A DNA stretch of 64,000 nucleotides from an uncultured Roseobacter sp. Its GTDB lineage: Bacteria > Pseudomonadota > Alphaproteobacteria > Rhodobacterales > Rhodobacteraceae. Both the position numbers and the translations under genes were made by a program. Under the pieces are notes generated by a model. That model saw only the letters and a program-made list of their open reading frames with translations, was not told the origin of the DNA and ran no database searches. Below, piece by piece: positions 53,464-63,029 of this stretch (its first letter is position 1; every line of letters begins with the position of its first letter). Location of the stretch: NCBI RefSeq assembly GCF_947491795.1, contig NZ_CANLKW010000003.1, positions 496,001-560,000 on the forward strand. The letters run 5' to 3'.

Positions 53464-54482
53464 ATTGACACCTTTCGTCCTTGCTCGGCGGATGCGTAGA
53501 TCGCATCGCGCACGCGGATTACGGTCAGATAGTCGGCAGCAGTATTCTCGGGCGTTTTGCCCCGGCGCAGGCAGTCCACCACATGAGACTGCAGATGGAA
53601 CACGCAGTCTCCGCCGAACCCCGGCCACGGATCGGGACCAAGAACCTCTTCGCAGATATCGCTTCCAAAGGCCCGGAACGACACGCTGCCATCTCCGGCG
53701 AGTGACAGCGACCCGGTGGTGCCTTCAAACAAGGCTTCTCCCATGGTCCGGCGCAGATTGTCGGCGGCATGATCAGACAGTCGGTTGCCGTCCAGCAACG
53801 TACGCACGCCGCCCGGATGGTCGAACAGAACCATTCCCGCATCCTCGCCGGAAATCACCGGATTTAGCTGCCTGAGATCGGCATAAACGGCAGTAGGATC
53901 CCCGAAAATGAACCGGAAAGTGTCAACCCAGTGCACGCCGGTTTCATGGATCAGAAAACGCGGCATCTGCTGGAAATACGGTTGCCGGTCAAGATAGGCG
54001 TCAGGCCCCTGCCCATCGCCCGGTCGCAGACGGAATGTCGCCTGCATCGGAGTGCCGATCCTGCCTTCTTTTATCTGCGAGCGGATGGCGCGGTACCAGG
54101 GCATGAACCGGAAATTTTCATGCACAACCAGTGTCACACCGGCTTTATCCGCCTCTTCGACAATCTGCTGCGCCTCAGCCAGATCAAGACAAAAGGGTTT
54201 TTGGCAGATAACGGTGCGGACACCTGCCGCAATGGCTGTGCGCACTGCAGACGCATGTCCCGGCGGTGGCAGTATGATGTCCAGGATATCCGGCACGGCG
54301 GCCTCCAGCATCGCACCGAGCGATCCGAAAGCTGGCAGACCGGTTGCCCGGGCAGCAGCGATGTTCAGATCTGCGGAACCAACTGTTCTGACGCCCTCGA
54401 TGCGCGACCAGGCATCATAGTGAAACTGGCTGAAATAGCCCGCTCCCAGGCAGGCAACCGTCAGCTGGTCCGTGGCGCTCAC
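53460..54482 (-). CDS. Gfo/Idh/MocA-family oxidoreductase
   Basis: 340 residues from GTG 54482. Cofactor motif CLGAGYFSQFH in the N-terminal Rossmann fold, then CQKPFCLDLAEA (usual EKP reads QKP), and LIHETGVHWVDTFRFIFGD with the catalytic His region. It is an NAD(P)-dependent dehydrogenase acting on a polyol or sugar acid. It overlaps the genes on both sides (GTGA each), so it is tightly coupled to the decarboxylating dehydrogenase and the regulator. In this context it probably oxidises a C4-C6 sugar acid before OtnI/OtnC. Confidence 0.88.
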   Translation of the reverse strand: MSATDQLTVACLGAGYFSQFHYDAWSRIEGVRTVGSADLNIAAARATGLPAFGSLGAMLEAAVPDILDIILPPPGHASAVRTAIAAGVRTVICQKPFCLDLAEAQQIVEEADKAGVTLVVHENFRFMPWYRAIRSQIKEGRIGTPMQATFRLRPGDGQGPDAYLDRQPYFQQMPRFLIHETGVHWVDTFRFIFGDPTAVYADLRQLNPVISGEDAGMVLFDHPGGVRTLLDGNRLSDHAADNLRRTMGEALFEGTTGSLSLAGDGSVSFRAFGSDICEEVLGPDPWPGFGGDCVFHLQSHVVDCLRRGKTPENTAADYLTVIRVRDAIYASAEQGRKVSM

Positions 54483-55564
54483 AGATCCAGTTCGGCAGCG
54501 ACGGCCTGCGCTGCCTCCTCTGTTCCGGCGGCGCCCCCCAGGTCGGCAGTCAGAAAGCGCCCTTTGGCAATGACGGCTTCAACGGCCTCACGCAGTCGCC
54601 TGCCATCGGTTTGCAATGCCGGTGTGTCATGGCGCAGACCCAGCCAGTCGAGCATCATGGCGGCAGACAGGATCATCGCCAGCGGATTTGCTTTTCCCTG
54701 CCCGGCAATATCGGGTGCGGAGCCGTGACAGGGCTGAAACACTGCATTGTCGAGGCCAATGTCGGCAGAAGGCGCAACCCCCAGGCCACCCATCAGCCCC
54801 GCCCCAAGGTCTGACAGAATGTCGCCAAACATATTTTCTGTCACCAGGACGTCGAAATCCCAGGGTTTGAGCACAAACCAAAGCGCAGTTGCGTCAACAT
54901 AGGCGTGATCTGCTGCGACATCGGGATGTTTCTGTGCCTCGGCATCAAAGAGTGACCGGAAATATGCAAAAGCCCGAAAGACATTTGCCTTGTCCACACA
55001 GGTCACCTTTCCCGGTCCACGTCCGGCCGCTTTGCGCTCGCGCGCCAGCCCAAACGCGAATTCAAAAAGTTTTTCAGATATCTCCCGGGTGATCAGAAGC
55101 GTTTCGCGTGCTTCATCTGCAGTCACTTCGCCTTTGCCCTGCGTGTGGAACAATCCTTCTGTGCTTTCGCGGATCAGCACGAAATCAACTTCGCGGCCGT
55201 CAGGCATTTTCAACGGTGTGCGTTGCCCGGGAAAAATGCGGACAGGTCGCACACCGGCAAAAAGCGTCAGCGCCTTGCGCAGGTCAATCTGCGGCGAAAT
55301 TTCCGTCCCGTCCGGATACCGGACGGAGGGAAGACCCATCGCCGACAGCAGGATCGCATCTGCATCTCTTGCTGCCTGCATCGAGCTTTCGGGCAGCGAC
55401 TCGCCCGTTTTGGCGTAATGCGCAGCCCCCGCTGGTGCCACGGCAAAGCGCATGCTGTATCCCCCGGCCTCGGCCAGAGCGGCAAGTATCTCCACCGTTG
55501 GCCGCATTATCTCAGGTCCGATCCCGTCACCCTCAAACACAGTAACTTCAAATGCCGATTTCAT
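54479..55564 (-). CDS. Isocitrate/isopropylmalate dehydrogenase family (tartrate dehydrogenase-like)
   Basis: 361 residues. FEGDGIGPEIM (N-terminus), LIRESTEGLF, DATALWFVLKPWDFDVLVTENMFGDIL with the metal Asps, and FQPCHGSAPDIAGQGKANP with the NAD-binding loop define a beta-decarboxylating dehydrogenase. The REST/E region and location away from leu genes argue against leucine biosynthesis; D-malate, tartrate or a related hydroxy diacid is more likely. It is the first gene of the five-gene minus-strand operon, with AGGAG ahead of the ATG. Its promoter region contains the 18-bp palindrome. Confidence 0.88.
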   Translation of the reverse strand: MKSAFEVTVFEGDGIGPEIMRPTVEILAALAEAGGYSMRFAVAPAGAAHYAKTGESLPESSMQAARDADAILLSAMGLPSVRYPDGTEISPQIDLRKALTLFAGVRPVRIFPGQRTPLKMPDGREVDFVLIRESTEGLFHTQGKGEVTADEARETLLITREISEKLFEFAFGLARERKAAGRGPGKVTCVDKANVFRAFAYFRSLFDAEAQKHPDVAADHAYVDATALWFVLKPWDFDVLVTENMFGDILSDLGAGLMGGLGVAPSADIGLDNAVFQPCHGSAPDIAGQGKANPLAMILSAAMMLDWLGLRHDTPALQTDGRRLREAVEAVIAKGRFLTADLGGAAGTEEAAQAVAAELDL

Positions 55565-55611
55565 TCTTTCTCCTGACGTTGGGTCTTAACAGATCAAACC
55601 GATGTTTTCTC

Positions 55612-55629
55612 TTTAATGTATACATTAAA
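55612..55629. promoter_or_regulatory. 18-bp perfect palindrome, likely GntR operator in a divergent promoter
   Basis: TTTAATGTATACATTAAA is a perfect palindrome placed 48 bp from the decarboxylating dehydrogenase start and 116 bp from the divergent monooxygenase-like gene. Its TGTATACA core is of the kind bound by FCD-type GntR regulators, and one such regulator is encoded third in the operon. A single bound dimer could control both directions. Confidence 0.7.
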
Positions 55630-55744
55630 TTATGCAAGAATATATTCATTAACCAGCAGCACGCGTCTTGCCCGATCAATCAGTCCGGTGCAGTCTCAAG
55701 TCGGTGCCGCGCGCAGGCTCAGAAAATACAACCAGAGGCACATT

Positions 55745-56035
55745 ATGTTTGCAGTTACAGTAACTTTCGAAATTCACCCCGATCAGATGGGGCACTTCCT
55801 CCCACTGATGCATGCAAACGCATCTGCTTCTCTGGACTCTGAACCCGGCTGCCGCCAGTTTGACGTGGCGACTGATCCATCGCGACCAAACGCAGTCTTT
55901 CTGTACGAGTTGTATGAAACCGAAGCCGATTTTCACAAACATTTATCTCTGCCGCATTTTCTCAGCTTTGCAGAAAAAACCGACCCGATGATCGCTTCAA
56001 AAGCAGTCACAACCTGGTCGGAGGTCCGCCAATGA
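55745..56035 (+). CDS. Antibiotic biosynthesis monooxygenase (ABM) domain protein
   Basis: 96 residues from ATG 55745, with AGAGG upstream. A single ferredoxin-like ABM domain: VTFEIHPDQMGHFLPLMHANA, SLDSEPGCRQFDVATDP, FLYELYETEADFHKHLSLPHF. The size and pattern fit the YgiN/LsrG-like group of small cofactor-free monooxygenases or isomerases. It overlaps the next gene as ATGA and shares a divergent, palindrome-bearing promoter with the sugar acid operon, so it probably acts in the same pathway. Confidence 0.88.
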   Translation: MFAVTVTFEIHPDQMGHFLPLMHANASASLDSEPGCRQFDVATDPSRPNAVFLYELYETEADFHKHLSLPHFLSFAEKTDPMIASKAVTTWSEVRQ

Positions 56036-56844
56036 GTGTCTGGGAAGTCCACGCCATAAAGTATGCCGACCGCAACAGCCGGACCCGCGCAGACAGCTTT
56101 ATCTTTGATGACAATCACGACGCACCGCATCCGATGGACTATTTCATGTGGCTGCTGCGCTGTGGTTCGGAAAAGATCCTCGTAGATACAGGCTATGACA
56201 CAATGGAAGCGAGGGAACGCGGGCGTCCGATCCGGCTGGATCCGGGCGCGGCCCTCGCGCCGCTGGGTATCACGCCAGATGATATCACTGACATCATCGT
56301 CACCCACCTGCACTATGATCATGCCGGTGGTCTGCATCTGTTTCCGAATGCGCGGTTGCATCTGCAGTCGGCCGAAATGGCCTATGCGACCGGACCGTGT
56401 ATGTGCCATGACACACTGCGCATGCCATTTACCGCCGGTCACATCTGCGAAGCTGTGAAGCGGCTTTATTCGGGCAAAGTCGCCTTCACGGATGGCGATG
56501 CCGAAATTGCCGAAGGTGTTACCGTTCATTGCATCGGCGGTCACAGCCGCGGATTACAGGCCGTACGGGTGCGCACGGAAGCAGGATGGATGGTCCTGGC
56601 CTCGGACGCCGCGCATTTTTACGAAAATGTCTTTTCCCGCAAACCGTTCCCGATCGTGGTTGACTTGCAGAACATGCTGGATGGCTTTGACACGCTGCGC
56701 CGTCTCGCCAGCCGTCCGGAACTGATCATACCCGGCCACGATCCACTGGTGACACAGGTTTTCCCGTCAGGTCCGGCAGAACACATCTGCCGCCTTAATC
56801 AGGGCCCGGTGCATGGGATACCCGGCCTGTCCGGCAACGCCTGA
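56032..56844 (+). CDS. Metallo-beta-lactamase-fold hydrolase (N-acyl homoserine lactonase-like)
   Basis: 270 residues. HLHYDHAGG is the dinuclear zinc motif. Further ligands are the His in GGHSRGLQAV, the Asp in LASDAAHFYENV and the His in IPGHDPLV. SFIFDDNHDAPHPMDYFMWLL and LRMPFTAGHICEAVKRLYSG resemble the AiiA-type lactonase subgroup. In its setting next to sugar acid dehydrogenases it is more likely a sugar lactone or ester hydrolase than a quorum-quenching enzyme, but both are possible. Confidence 0.85.
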   Translation: MSVWEVHAIKYADRNSRTRADSFIFDDNHDAPHPMDYFMWLLRCGSEKILVDTGYDTMEARERGRPIRLDPGAALAPLGITPDDITDIIVTHLHYDHAGGLHLFPNARLHLQSAEMAYATGPCMCHDTLRMPFTAGHICEAVKRLYSGKVAFTDGDAEIAEGVTVHCIGGHSRGLQAVRVRTEAGWMVLASDAAHFYENVFSRKPFPIVVDLQNMLDGFDTLRRLASRPELIIPGHDPLVTQVFPSGPAEHICRLNQGPVHGIPGLSGNA

Positions 56845-56981
56845 GCGGGCCTGAACTGCACAAAATTTGGGCATCTTTTGATGGCGGCGTTCAAAAGGTT
56901 AATTGAAGTTGGTGAATCGCAAAGAGCCATGTGACAGTCTGGCAGACGATCTGAAACACCCGAAAGCTGTCCCTTTTGCTG

Positions 56982-57797
56982 ATGCGTTCCCCGACACCTC
57001 TGGACCAACCACGCGCCATTGGACAGGCACGTGTCGGAGTCCGGTCACGCGGGTCTGTCACAGCCATTGACACGCTCCGCCAGTCGGGCGCGCTCAAACT
57101 GCTTTTCCCCAGGCAAAGCACCCGGGTGGAGGCCGTCCTCGTCAACACTGCGGGCGGCATCACCGGCGGCGACAGGTTTGACACCGAGGCAACAGCCGGT
57201 GCCGGATCAGATCTCACAGTAACCACCCAGGCGGCAGAGCGGGCCTATCGTGCACAGACCGGCCAGACCGGAACCGTGCGCAACCGTCTGGCGGCACAGG
57301 GCGAGGCCACGCTGCGTTGGCTGCCGCAGGAAACCATTTTGTTCGATGGCGCTTCGCTCAAACGGGACCTGCGCGTCGATCTGGCCGAAACGGCCCGGTT
57401 TCTGATGGTCGAGCCTGTTCTCTTTGGACGGCAGGCAATGGGCGAGGATGTCCGGCAACTTTACTTTTCAGACCGGATTAACGTCAGGCGCGAAGGCACG
57501 CCTGTTTTTCGCGACGGTTTGCATTTCGACGGTGACGCTGCTGCCGAACTGGACAAACCCGCCGTTGCAGACGGCGCGCGTGCAATGGCCAGTCTGCTCT
57601 GGATCGCGCCCGGTGCGGGCGGTGCGCTTGGTGCCACCCGCGACATCATCGGGCATGCCGGAGGAGCCAGTCTGCCAGCCCCTGACATTCTGGTCTGCCG
57701 CCTGCTGGCGCAGGACGGGTTCGAATTGCGCCAGAAGCTCGTTCCACTGCTTGATCATTTAACACAAAACAACCTGCCCCGATGCTGGAGACTGTAA
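56982..57797 (+). CDS. ureD: Urease accessory protein UreD
   Basis: 271 residues from ATG 56982 (the TTG two codons earlier is not needed). [66 protein letters not shown] and FGRQAMGE are characteristic of UreD/UreH, which with UreF and UreG loads nickel into apo-urease. It opens the urease operon, 137 bp after the metallo-hydrolase gene; ureA follows 4 bp after its stop. Confidence 0.95.
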   Translation: MRSPTPLDQPRAIGQARVGVRSRGSVTAIDTLRQSGALKLLFPRQSTRVEAVLVNTAGGITGGDRFDTEATAGAGSDLTVTTQAAERAYRAQTGQTGTVRNRLAAQGEATLRWLPQETILFDGASLKRDLRVDLAETARFLMVEPVLFGRQAMGEDVRQLYFSDRINVRREGTPVFRDGLHFDGDAAAELDKPAVADGARAMASLLWIAPGAGGALGATRDIIGHAGGASLPAPDILVCRLLAQDGFELRQKLVPLLDHLTQNNLPRCWRL

Positions 57798-57801
57798 TCC
57801 T

Positions 57802-58104
57802 GTGCAACTGACCCCGAGAGAAAAAGACAAACTGCTGATTTCCATGGCCGCAGAGGTCGCCCGCCGCAGGCTGGCGCGTGGCGTCAAACTGAACCATCCG
57901 GAAGCCATTGCGCTGATTACCGATGCCGTGGTCGAAGGTGCACGGGACGGACGGTCTGTCGCCGACATGATGGAGGCAGGCGCACAGGTCATCACCCGTG
58001 ATCAGTGCATGGAAGGTGTTCCCGAAATGATCCACGACGTTCAGGTGGAAGCGACCTTTCCCGACGGCACCAAGCTGGTGACCGTTCACAACCCGATCCG
58101 CTGA
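57802..58104 (+). CDS. ureA: Urease gamma subunit
   Basis: 100 residues starting at GTG 57802. [47 protein letters not shown] and [21 protein letters not shown] are highly conserved in UreA. It is a structural subunit of the nickel urease trimer-of-trimers. It is separate from ureB, not fused as in Helicobacter. Confidence 0.97.
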   Translation: MQLTPREKDKLLISMAAEVARRRLARGVKLNHPEAIALITDAVVEGARDGRSVADMMEAGAQVITRDQCMEGVPEMIHDVQVEATFPDGTKLVTVHNPIR

Positions 58105-58114
58105 GGAGGCCACG

Positions 58115-58420
58115 ATGATACCAGGAGAGATCATAACCGTCGCAGGCGATATCAAGCTGAACGAAGGCGTTGAAAGCATCACACTGATGGTCGCCAATAC
58201 CGGTGACCGCCCCGTGCAGATCGGCAGCCATTACCATTTCGGCGAAGCCAACGAAGCACTTGAATTTGACAGAGCAGCAGCGCGTGGCATGCGCCTGGAC
58301 ATAGCTGCCGGAACGGCCGTGCGTTTTGAACCCGGGCAACGGCGCGAAGTGCAGCTCATTCCTGTTTCTGGTGCCCGTCGCATTTTCGGTTTCAACCAGA
58401 AGATCATGGGAGACCTCTGA
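58115..58420 (+). CDS. ureB: Urease beta subunit
   Basis: 101 residues after a strong GAGGAGG site. [62 protein letters not shown] and [15 protein letters not shown] sequence ([16 protein letters not shown]) identify UreB. It lies 10 bp after ureA and 3 bp before ureC. Confidence 0.97.
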   Translation: MIPGEIITVAGDIKLNEGVESITLMVANTGDRPVQIGSHYHFGEANEALEFDRAAARGMRLDIAAGTAVRFEPGQRREVQLIPVSGARRIFGFNQKIMGDL

Positions 58421-58423
58421 GCC

Positions 58424-60133
58424 ATGGCAACCAGTATTTCACGCGACAACTATGCGGCCATGTTCGGCCCCACAACCGGAGACCGTGTCCGCCTCGCAGA
58501 CACCGATCTGATCATTGAGGTTGAAAAAGACCTGACAACCTATGGCGAAGAGGTCAAATTTGGCGGTGGCAAAGTCATACGCGACGGCATGGGCCAGAGC
58601 CAGGTCACCAGGGCAGATGGCGCCGTGGACACCGTCATCACCAACGCGCTGATCGTCGATCATACGGGTATCTACAAAGCGGATGTGGGACTGCGCGATG
58701 GCAGGATCGAAAAGATCGGAAAAGCGGGCAACCCGGATACGCAGCCTGGTGTCGATATCATTGTCGGCCCTTCAACAGAGGCCATTGCTGGCGAGGGGCG
58801 CATTCTGACTGCCGGAGGTTTTGACAGCCATATCCATTTTATCTGCCCCCAGCAGATAGAGGACGCACTGCATTCCGGTATCACGACAATGCTCGGTGGC
58901 GGCACTGGCCCGGCCCATGGCACGCTGGCCACAACCTGCACCCCGGGCGCCTGGCATATCGGGCGGATGCTGCAGGCGCTGGACGCGTTTCCGATGAATT
59001 TCGGCATCTCCGGCAAGGGTAACGCATCCCAGCCTGCCGCACTTGTGGAAATGATCGAAGGCGGTGCCTGCGCCATGAAACTGCATGAGGACTGGGGCAC
59101 AACTCCGGGCGCCATCGACTGCTGTCTGAGCGTTGCAGACGATATGGACCTTCAGGTGATGATCCACACAGATACGCTGAACGAAAGCGGTTTTGTGGAA
59201 AACACCGTTGCTGCAATCAAAGGCCGGACCATCCATGCCTTTCATACCGAAGGCGCGGGCGGCGGCCATGCACCGGACATCATCAAAATCTGCGGTGATG
59301 CCAATGTGCTGCCCTCCTCCACCAACCCGACGCGGCCCTTCACAGTGAACACGCTCGAAGAGCATCTCGACATGCTGATGGTCTGCCACCACCTCGACAA
59401 ATCGATCCCCGAGGATGTCGCCTTTGCCGAAAGCCGCATCCGGCGGGAAACAATCGCTGCCGAAGACATTCTGCACGACATGGGCGCCTTTTCGATCATC
59501 GCAAGCGACAGCCAGGCGATGGGGCGTGTGGGCGAGGTGGCAATACGCACCTGGCAAACGGCTGACAAAATGAAAAAACAGCGCGGCAGACTGGCAGAAG
59601 AGACCGGCGAGAATGATAATCTGCGTGTCCGGCGCTATATCTCGAAATACACCATCAATCCCGCAATTGCCCACGGTATCAGCCATGAGATCGGCAGCAT
59701 CGAGGTCGGAAAACGCGCGGATCTGTGCCTCTGGGATCCGGCGTTTTTCGGCGTCAAACCCGCAATGGTGCTGATGTCCGGCACAATCGTCTGTGCGCAG
59801 ATGGGTGATCCGAATGCGTCGATTCCGACGCCGCAACCGGTGTACAGCAGGCCCATGTTCGGCGCGTTCGGCCGGTCAGTTGAACGGTCAGCTGTGACCT
59901 TCGTGAGCGCAGCGGCAGAGGCGGCGGGCATTCGCGAAACACTTGGACTGGCAAAAGATATCGCCGCTGTGAAAAATACGCGCGGTATCGGGAAAAAGGA
60001 CCTGATCCTGAACGATGCCCTGCCCCGGATCGAGGTTAACCCCGAAACCTATGAAGTCAGGGCCGACGGCGAACTTCTGACCTGCCAGCCCGCCGACGTG
60101 CTGCCCATGGCGCAGCGCTATTTCATGTTCTGA
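58424..60133 (+). CDS. ureC: Urease alpha (catalytic) subunit
   Basis: 569 residues, normal length. Nickel ligands are visible as His136/His138 in [11 protein letters not shown] and the carbamylated Lys219 in [12 protein letters not shown], with His and Asp residues further on ([38 protein letters not shown]). The active-site flap region [19 protein letters not shown] is intact. It hydrolyses urea to ammonia and carbamate. Nothing suggests inactivation. Confidence 0.98.
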   Translation: MATSISRDNYAAMFGPTTGDRVRLADTDLIIEVEKDLTTYGEEVKFGGGKVIRDGMGQSQVTRADGAVDTVITNALIVDHTGIYKADVGLRDGRIEKIGKAGNPDTQPGVDIIVGPSTEAIAGEGRILTAGGFDSHIHFICPQQIEDALHSGITTMLGGGTGPAHGTLATTCTPGAWHIGRMLQALDAFPMNFGISGKGNASQPAALVEMIEGGACAMKLHEDWGTTPGAIDCCLSVADDMDLQVMIHTDTLNESGFVENTVAAIKGRTIHAFHTEGAGGGHAPDIIKICGDANVLPSSTNPTRPFTVNTLEEHLDMLMVCHHLDKSIPEDVAFAESRIRRETIAAEDILHDMGAFSIIASDSQAMGRVGEVAIRTWQTADKMKKQRGRLAEETGENDNLRVRRYISKYTINPAIAHGISHEIGSIEVGKRADLCLWDPAFFGVKPAMVLMSGTIVCAQMGDPNASIPTPQPVYSRPMFGAFGRSVERSAVTFVSAAAEAAGIRETLGLAKDIAAVKNTRGIGKKDLILNDALPRIEVNPETYEVRADGELLTCQPADVLPMAQRYFMF

Positions 60134-60145
60134 CGGAGACTAAAG

Positions 60146-60631
60146 ATGCTGACCGCACAATCCGTATTGCTACAGGCCGCAGATGCCAGTGACGAGATTT
60201 GCCTGGACTATGATGCGCGTTTTCTGCGGCGCAAAGTACTGACCACGACAGGTGGGCAGCAGGTTCTCGTTGATCTGCCGCGAACGACCTCGATTGATCA
60301 CGGGGATGCCCTGGAAACGGTGGACGGCAGCCGCATTCGCGTAATCGCCGCGCCTGAACCACTGCTGGAAGTCACCGGGGACGATCTGCACCGGATCGCC
60401 TGGCACATCGGGAACCGTCACACGCCCTGCCAGATCGAAGACACACGGCTGCTGATCCAGCGCGACAGGGTGATGGCGGATATGCTGGCGCAGCTGGGCG
60501 CGCATATTCACGAAGTGACCGAACCCTTTACTCCCGAGGGCGGTGCCTACGGTCACGGGCGGACACATGGCCATGACCACACGGCGGCTCATGGCCCCGG
60601 GCACAGCCATGAGCATGGTCATGAGCACTGA
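60146..60631 (+). CDS. ureE: Urease accessory protein UreE, His-rich tail
   Basis: 161 residues. UreE fold: SDEICLDYDARFLRRKVLTT, LPRTTSIDHGDAL, HRIAWHIGNRHTPCQIED with the dimer-interface metal His. The C-terminal ~25 residues are His-rich (HGRTHGHDHTAAHGPGHSHE), the nickel-storing tail found in many but not all UreE proteins. It is the nickel chaperone that feeds UreG/UreD/UreF. Its end overlaps the ureF start. Confidence 0.95.
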   Translation: MLTAQSVLLQAADASDEICLDYDARFLRRKVLTTTGGQQVLVDLPRTTSIDHGDALETVDGSRIRVIAAPEPLLEVTGDDLHRIAWHIGNRHTPCQIEDTRLLIQRDRVMADMLAQLGAHIHEVTEPFTPEGGAYGHGRTHGHDHTAAHGPGHSHEHGHEH

Positions 60632-61250
60632 TTTACTGACACTGATGCAGTGGCTGTCGCCCGGTTTCCCGGTCGGCGCCTTTGCCTACAGCCATGGCCT
60701 TGAGGACATCATCACTTCAGGCAGGATTTCCGACGCAGATACGCTGCAGATCTGGATGCAGGATCTGGTGTCGCAGGGCAGCGGGAGAAGCGATATCTCT
60801 CTTCTGGCACGCGCGTGGCGCGGGGAGGCTATGGATGAGCTGACCGCAACCGCTGTCGCTCTGGCCGGCTGCTCTGGCCGGGTGACGGAAACAGGCGAAC
60901 AGGGCGCTGCCTTTTGCCGGACAGTCGACGCCGTCTGGGACACCGGGATCGGGGTTCAGGCATATCCGGTCGCTGTGGGGTGCGCTGCGGCACGGCACGG
61001 TCTGCCCCTTGAACTGACGGCACAGGCATACCTGCATGCTTTTGCCGCAAATCTGATCAGCGCCGCGGTACGGCTTGTACCCCTTGGTCAGACAGAGGGA
61101 CAACAGGTGCTGGCCACGCTGGCGCCGCTGATCTGTTCTGTCGCACAGGAGGCCACAGCCGACGGTGCGCCGCTTTTCAGCAATTGCATTGCCGCAGATA
61201 TCGCCGCGATGCGTCACGAAACTCTCTATTCAAAAGTGTTCCGCACATGA
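60621..61250 (+). CDS. ureF: Urease accessory protein UreF
   Basis: About 209 residues from ATG 60621; an in-frame ATG at 60615 is equally possible, and both overlap the ureE end. The frame is open further upstream only because it runs through the His-rich ureE tail. LLTLMQWLSPGFPVGAFAYSHGLE is the standard UreF N-terminus, and RMHETLYSKVFRT-like residues (AAMRHETLYSKVFRT) close it. It acts with UreD as part of the nickel insertion complex. Confidence 0.95.
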   Translation: MSTDLLTLMQWLSPGFPVGAFAYSHGLEDIITSGRISDADTLQIWMQDLVSQGSGRSDISLLARAWRGEAMDELTATAVALAGCSGRVTETGEQGAAFCRTVDAVWDTGIGVQAYPVAVGCAAARHGLPLELTAQAYLHAFAANLISAAVRLVPLGQTEGQQVLATLAPLICSVAQEATADGAPLFSNCIAADIAAMRHETLYSKVFRT

Positions 61251-61269
61251 AACCGTCAAGGGGTGAGAC

Positions 61270-61902
61270 ATGACAAAACTGAACGGTCCGCTGCGCATTG
61301 GCATCGGTGGCCCGGTGGGGGCTGGCAAAACAACCCTGACCGCCGCATTGGCCAGAGCCCTTTCGCCGCAGCATTCCATCGGGGTGATCACCAACGACAT
61401 CTACACCCGCGAGGATGCCGAGGCACTGATGCGCCTGCAGATTCTGCCACAGGACCGGGTTATCGGGGTGGAAACCGGCGGCTGTCCGCACACCGCAATC
61501 CGGGAAGACGCGTCAATCAACCTTGCCGCAGTTGCCGAAATGCAGGCACGGCATCCGGGGATCGAGGCCATTCTGATTGAAAGCGGCGGGGACAATCTGA
61601 GTGCTACTTTTTCGCCGGAGCTGGCGGACGTGACGCTCTATGTTATCGATGTTGCCGCCGGAGAGGAAATTCCGCGCAAGGGCGGGCCCGCGATCACACG
61701 CTCCGATATTCTGGTCATCAACAAGACAGACCTCGCGCCTCACGTCGGCGCATCGCTCGAAGTTATGGAACGTGACGCCACACGGATGCGGGCCGGCAGG
61801 CCGTTTATCTTTACGTCGCTGCGCCACGGCGATGGCGTGGACACAGTGATCAGTGCCTTGCGCGCCATTTCGGGGCTGGGTCTGGAAACAGCTCCGGCCT
61901 GA
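61270..61902 (+). CDS. ureG: Urease accessory GTPase UreG
   Basis: 210 residues. P-loop [17 protein letters not shown], switch motif [17 protein letters not shown] with the Cys-Pro-His nickel site, [17 protein letters not shown], and the guanine motif [13 protein letters not shown]. It powers nickel delivery. It is last in the ureDABCEFG operon; no nickel permease (ureJ, hupE, nik) lies inside the operon. Confidence 0.97.
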   Translation: MTKLNGPLRIGIGGPVGAGKTTLTAALARALSPQHSIGVITNDIYTREDAEALMRLQILPQDRVIGVETGGCPHTAIREDASINLAAVAEMQARHPGIEAILIESGGDNLSATFSPELADVTLYVIDVAAGEEIPRKGGPAITRSDILVINKTDLAPHVGASLEVMERDATRMRAGRPFIFTSLRHGDGVDTVISALRAISGLGLETAPA

Positions 61903-61913
61903 GACCTGCCTTT

Positions 61914-62489
61914 TCAGTCAGTGGCGCAGGGCTGGCCCGCATTGCCCCAGATGCGCAGATCCCGGATGTGTATCTCCAGGCTATAGGGTGCAGGTTCGCG
62001 GGTGCCGCCCGGCGTCCATGCCCAGTGCAGGATCACATCGTGATCAAGATGCTCTGCCAGTTCCTCCGCGGTCCGGTCTCCGTTCCTTTCGGGATCCCGT
62101 AACTGCTCACAGATCGTTTCGCTGGACTGGCCGAACCAGTGTGCCTCCACTGGTGCAAGACGCCATGCATCCGCGACCTGAGGTGCGGCATGGGGCGTTT
62201 CGTTCCGGGCGTTTTCTGCCGTGACATGGCAGGTGCGGCAGGGAATATACTCTGCACCGATCCGGCTCTCGCCTGCCCGGACGTTCATACCGTGCACACG
62301 TGTCTGCCCATATGACGGCCCCGACCACATCGGCCTGTCCGAGGGACCCGTGTGGCAGTTTGAACAGCGCGGGTGTGACACAACCTCAAAAATCCGGTCC
62401 CAGGCAGCCAGGCCATCTTCGGGACTGACCGTCACCTGCTGCGCCAGTGCCATCCCGGGGAGCAGACAAATCGCAAAACCGAGGCGCAC
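61914..62489 (-). CDS. Periplasmic diheme c-type cytochrome-like protein
   Basis: 191 residues from GTG 62489, which overlaps the stop of the [2Fe-2S] gene. The longer open frame would start inside that gene and lose the signal peptide (MRLGFAICLLPGMALAQ). Two heme-attachment motifs, CSNCH and CRTCH, are present. Proteins of this type are often found downstream of isoquinoline 1-oxidoreductase-like genes, where they presumably accept electrons from the molybdenum enzyme in the periplasm. Here it directly follows the [2Fe-2S] subunit gene. Confidence 0.85.
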   Translation of the reverse strand: MRLGFAICLLPGMALAQQVTVSPEDGLAAWDRIFEVVSHPRCSNCHTGPSDRPMWSGPSYGQTRVHGMNVRAGESRIGAEYIPCRTCHVTAENARNETPHAAPQVADAWRLAPVEAHWFGQSSETICEQLRDPERNGDRTAEELAEHLDHDVILHWAWTPGGTREPAPYSLEIHIRDLRIWGNAGQPCATD

Positions 62490-62947
62490 TACGCACCATT
62501 CAGACTGCGCGCAGCGGCCTTTACGGCAGCGCGAATGCGCGGATAGGTGCCGCAGCGGCACAGATTACCACTCATTGCCGCGTCAATGGCCTCTTCGTCC
62601 GGGTCGGGGACCAGATTCAGAAAAGACACCGCCTGCATGATCTGCCCCCCCTGACAATAGCCGCACTGTGCAACCTGATGCTCGATCCAGGCGGTCTGAA
62701 CCGCGTGCAGAGCCTCAGCAGAACCAAGACCTTCAATCGTTGTGATGTCACCGTCAACGTCGCCCACTGCCAGCTGACATGACCGTACAGCGATTCCGTC
62801 CACGTGCACGGTACAGGCGCCGCACTGGGCAATCCCGCATCCATACTTGGTGCCGGTCATTCCGAGAGTGTCACGCAGGACCCAGAGGAGAGGCATTTCC
62901 TCTGCCACGTCCACATCAAAATCAGTACCGTTTACCGTCAGTTTCAT
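62489..62947 (-). CDS. [2Fe-2S] small subunit of a xanthine-dehydrogenase-family enzyme (isoquinoline 1-oxidoreductase alpha-like)
   Basis: 152 residues. The plant-ferredoxin-type cluster cysteines are in [16 protein letters not shown] and RSCQ; the second, helical cluster site is in [12 protein letters not shown] and [14 protein letters not shown]. This is the electron-transfer subunit of IorAB/CoxS type. Its molybdenum-binding large subunit, normally the neighbouring gene, is absent: the cytochrome gene follows immediately and an alcohol dehydrogenase gene lies upstream. The partner must be encoded elsewhere or has been lost. Confidence 0.93.
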   Translation of the reverse strand: MKLTVNGTDFDVDVAEEMPLLWVLRDTLGMTGTKYGCGIAQCGACTVHVDGIAVRSCQLAVGDVDGDITTIEGLGSAEALHAVQTAWIEHQVAQCGYCQGGQIMQAVSFLNLVPDPDEEAIDAAMSGNLCRCGTYPRIRAAVKAAARSLNGA

Positions 62948-63029
62948 TGGATGAATTCCTGCCTGTATTCAAATCAGGATAGGTCAGGACCATTCTTGCC
63001 GCAATGCTGACGCTGTGTCCGCAGGCTGC

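Noticed and set aside
53464..53628. N-terminal extension of the second GntR gene
   Set aside because: The extra 55 residues lie inside the Gfo/Idh gene and show no HTH-family sequence; GTG 53463 has AAAGG at 7 nt and a GTGA overlap.
56032..56844. Quorum-quenching lactonase as a firm call
   Set aside because: The HxHxDH motif is shared by the whole metallo-beta-lactamase fold, and the gene context is sugar acid catabolism; only a lactonase-like label is justified.
58772..59836. 354-codon minus-strand frame
   Set aside because: Antisense to ureC, whose sequence is unmistakable.
62490..62561. N-terminal extension of the diheme cytochrome
   Set aside because: It lies inside the [2Fe-2S] gene and would bury the signal peptide; GTG 62489 restores it.
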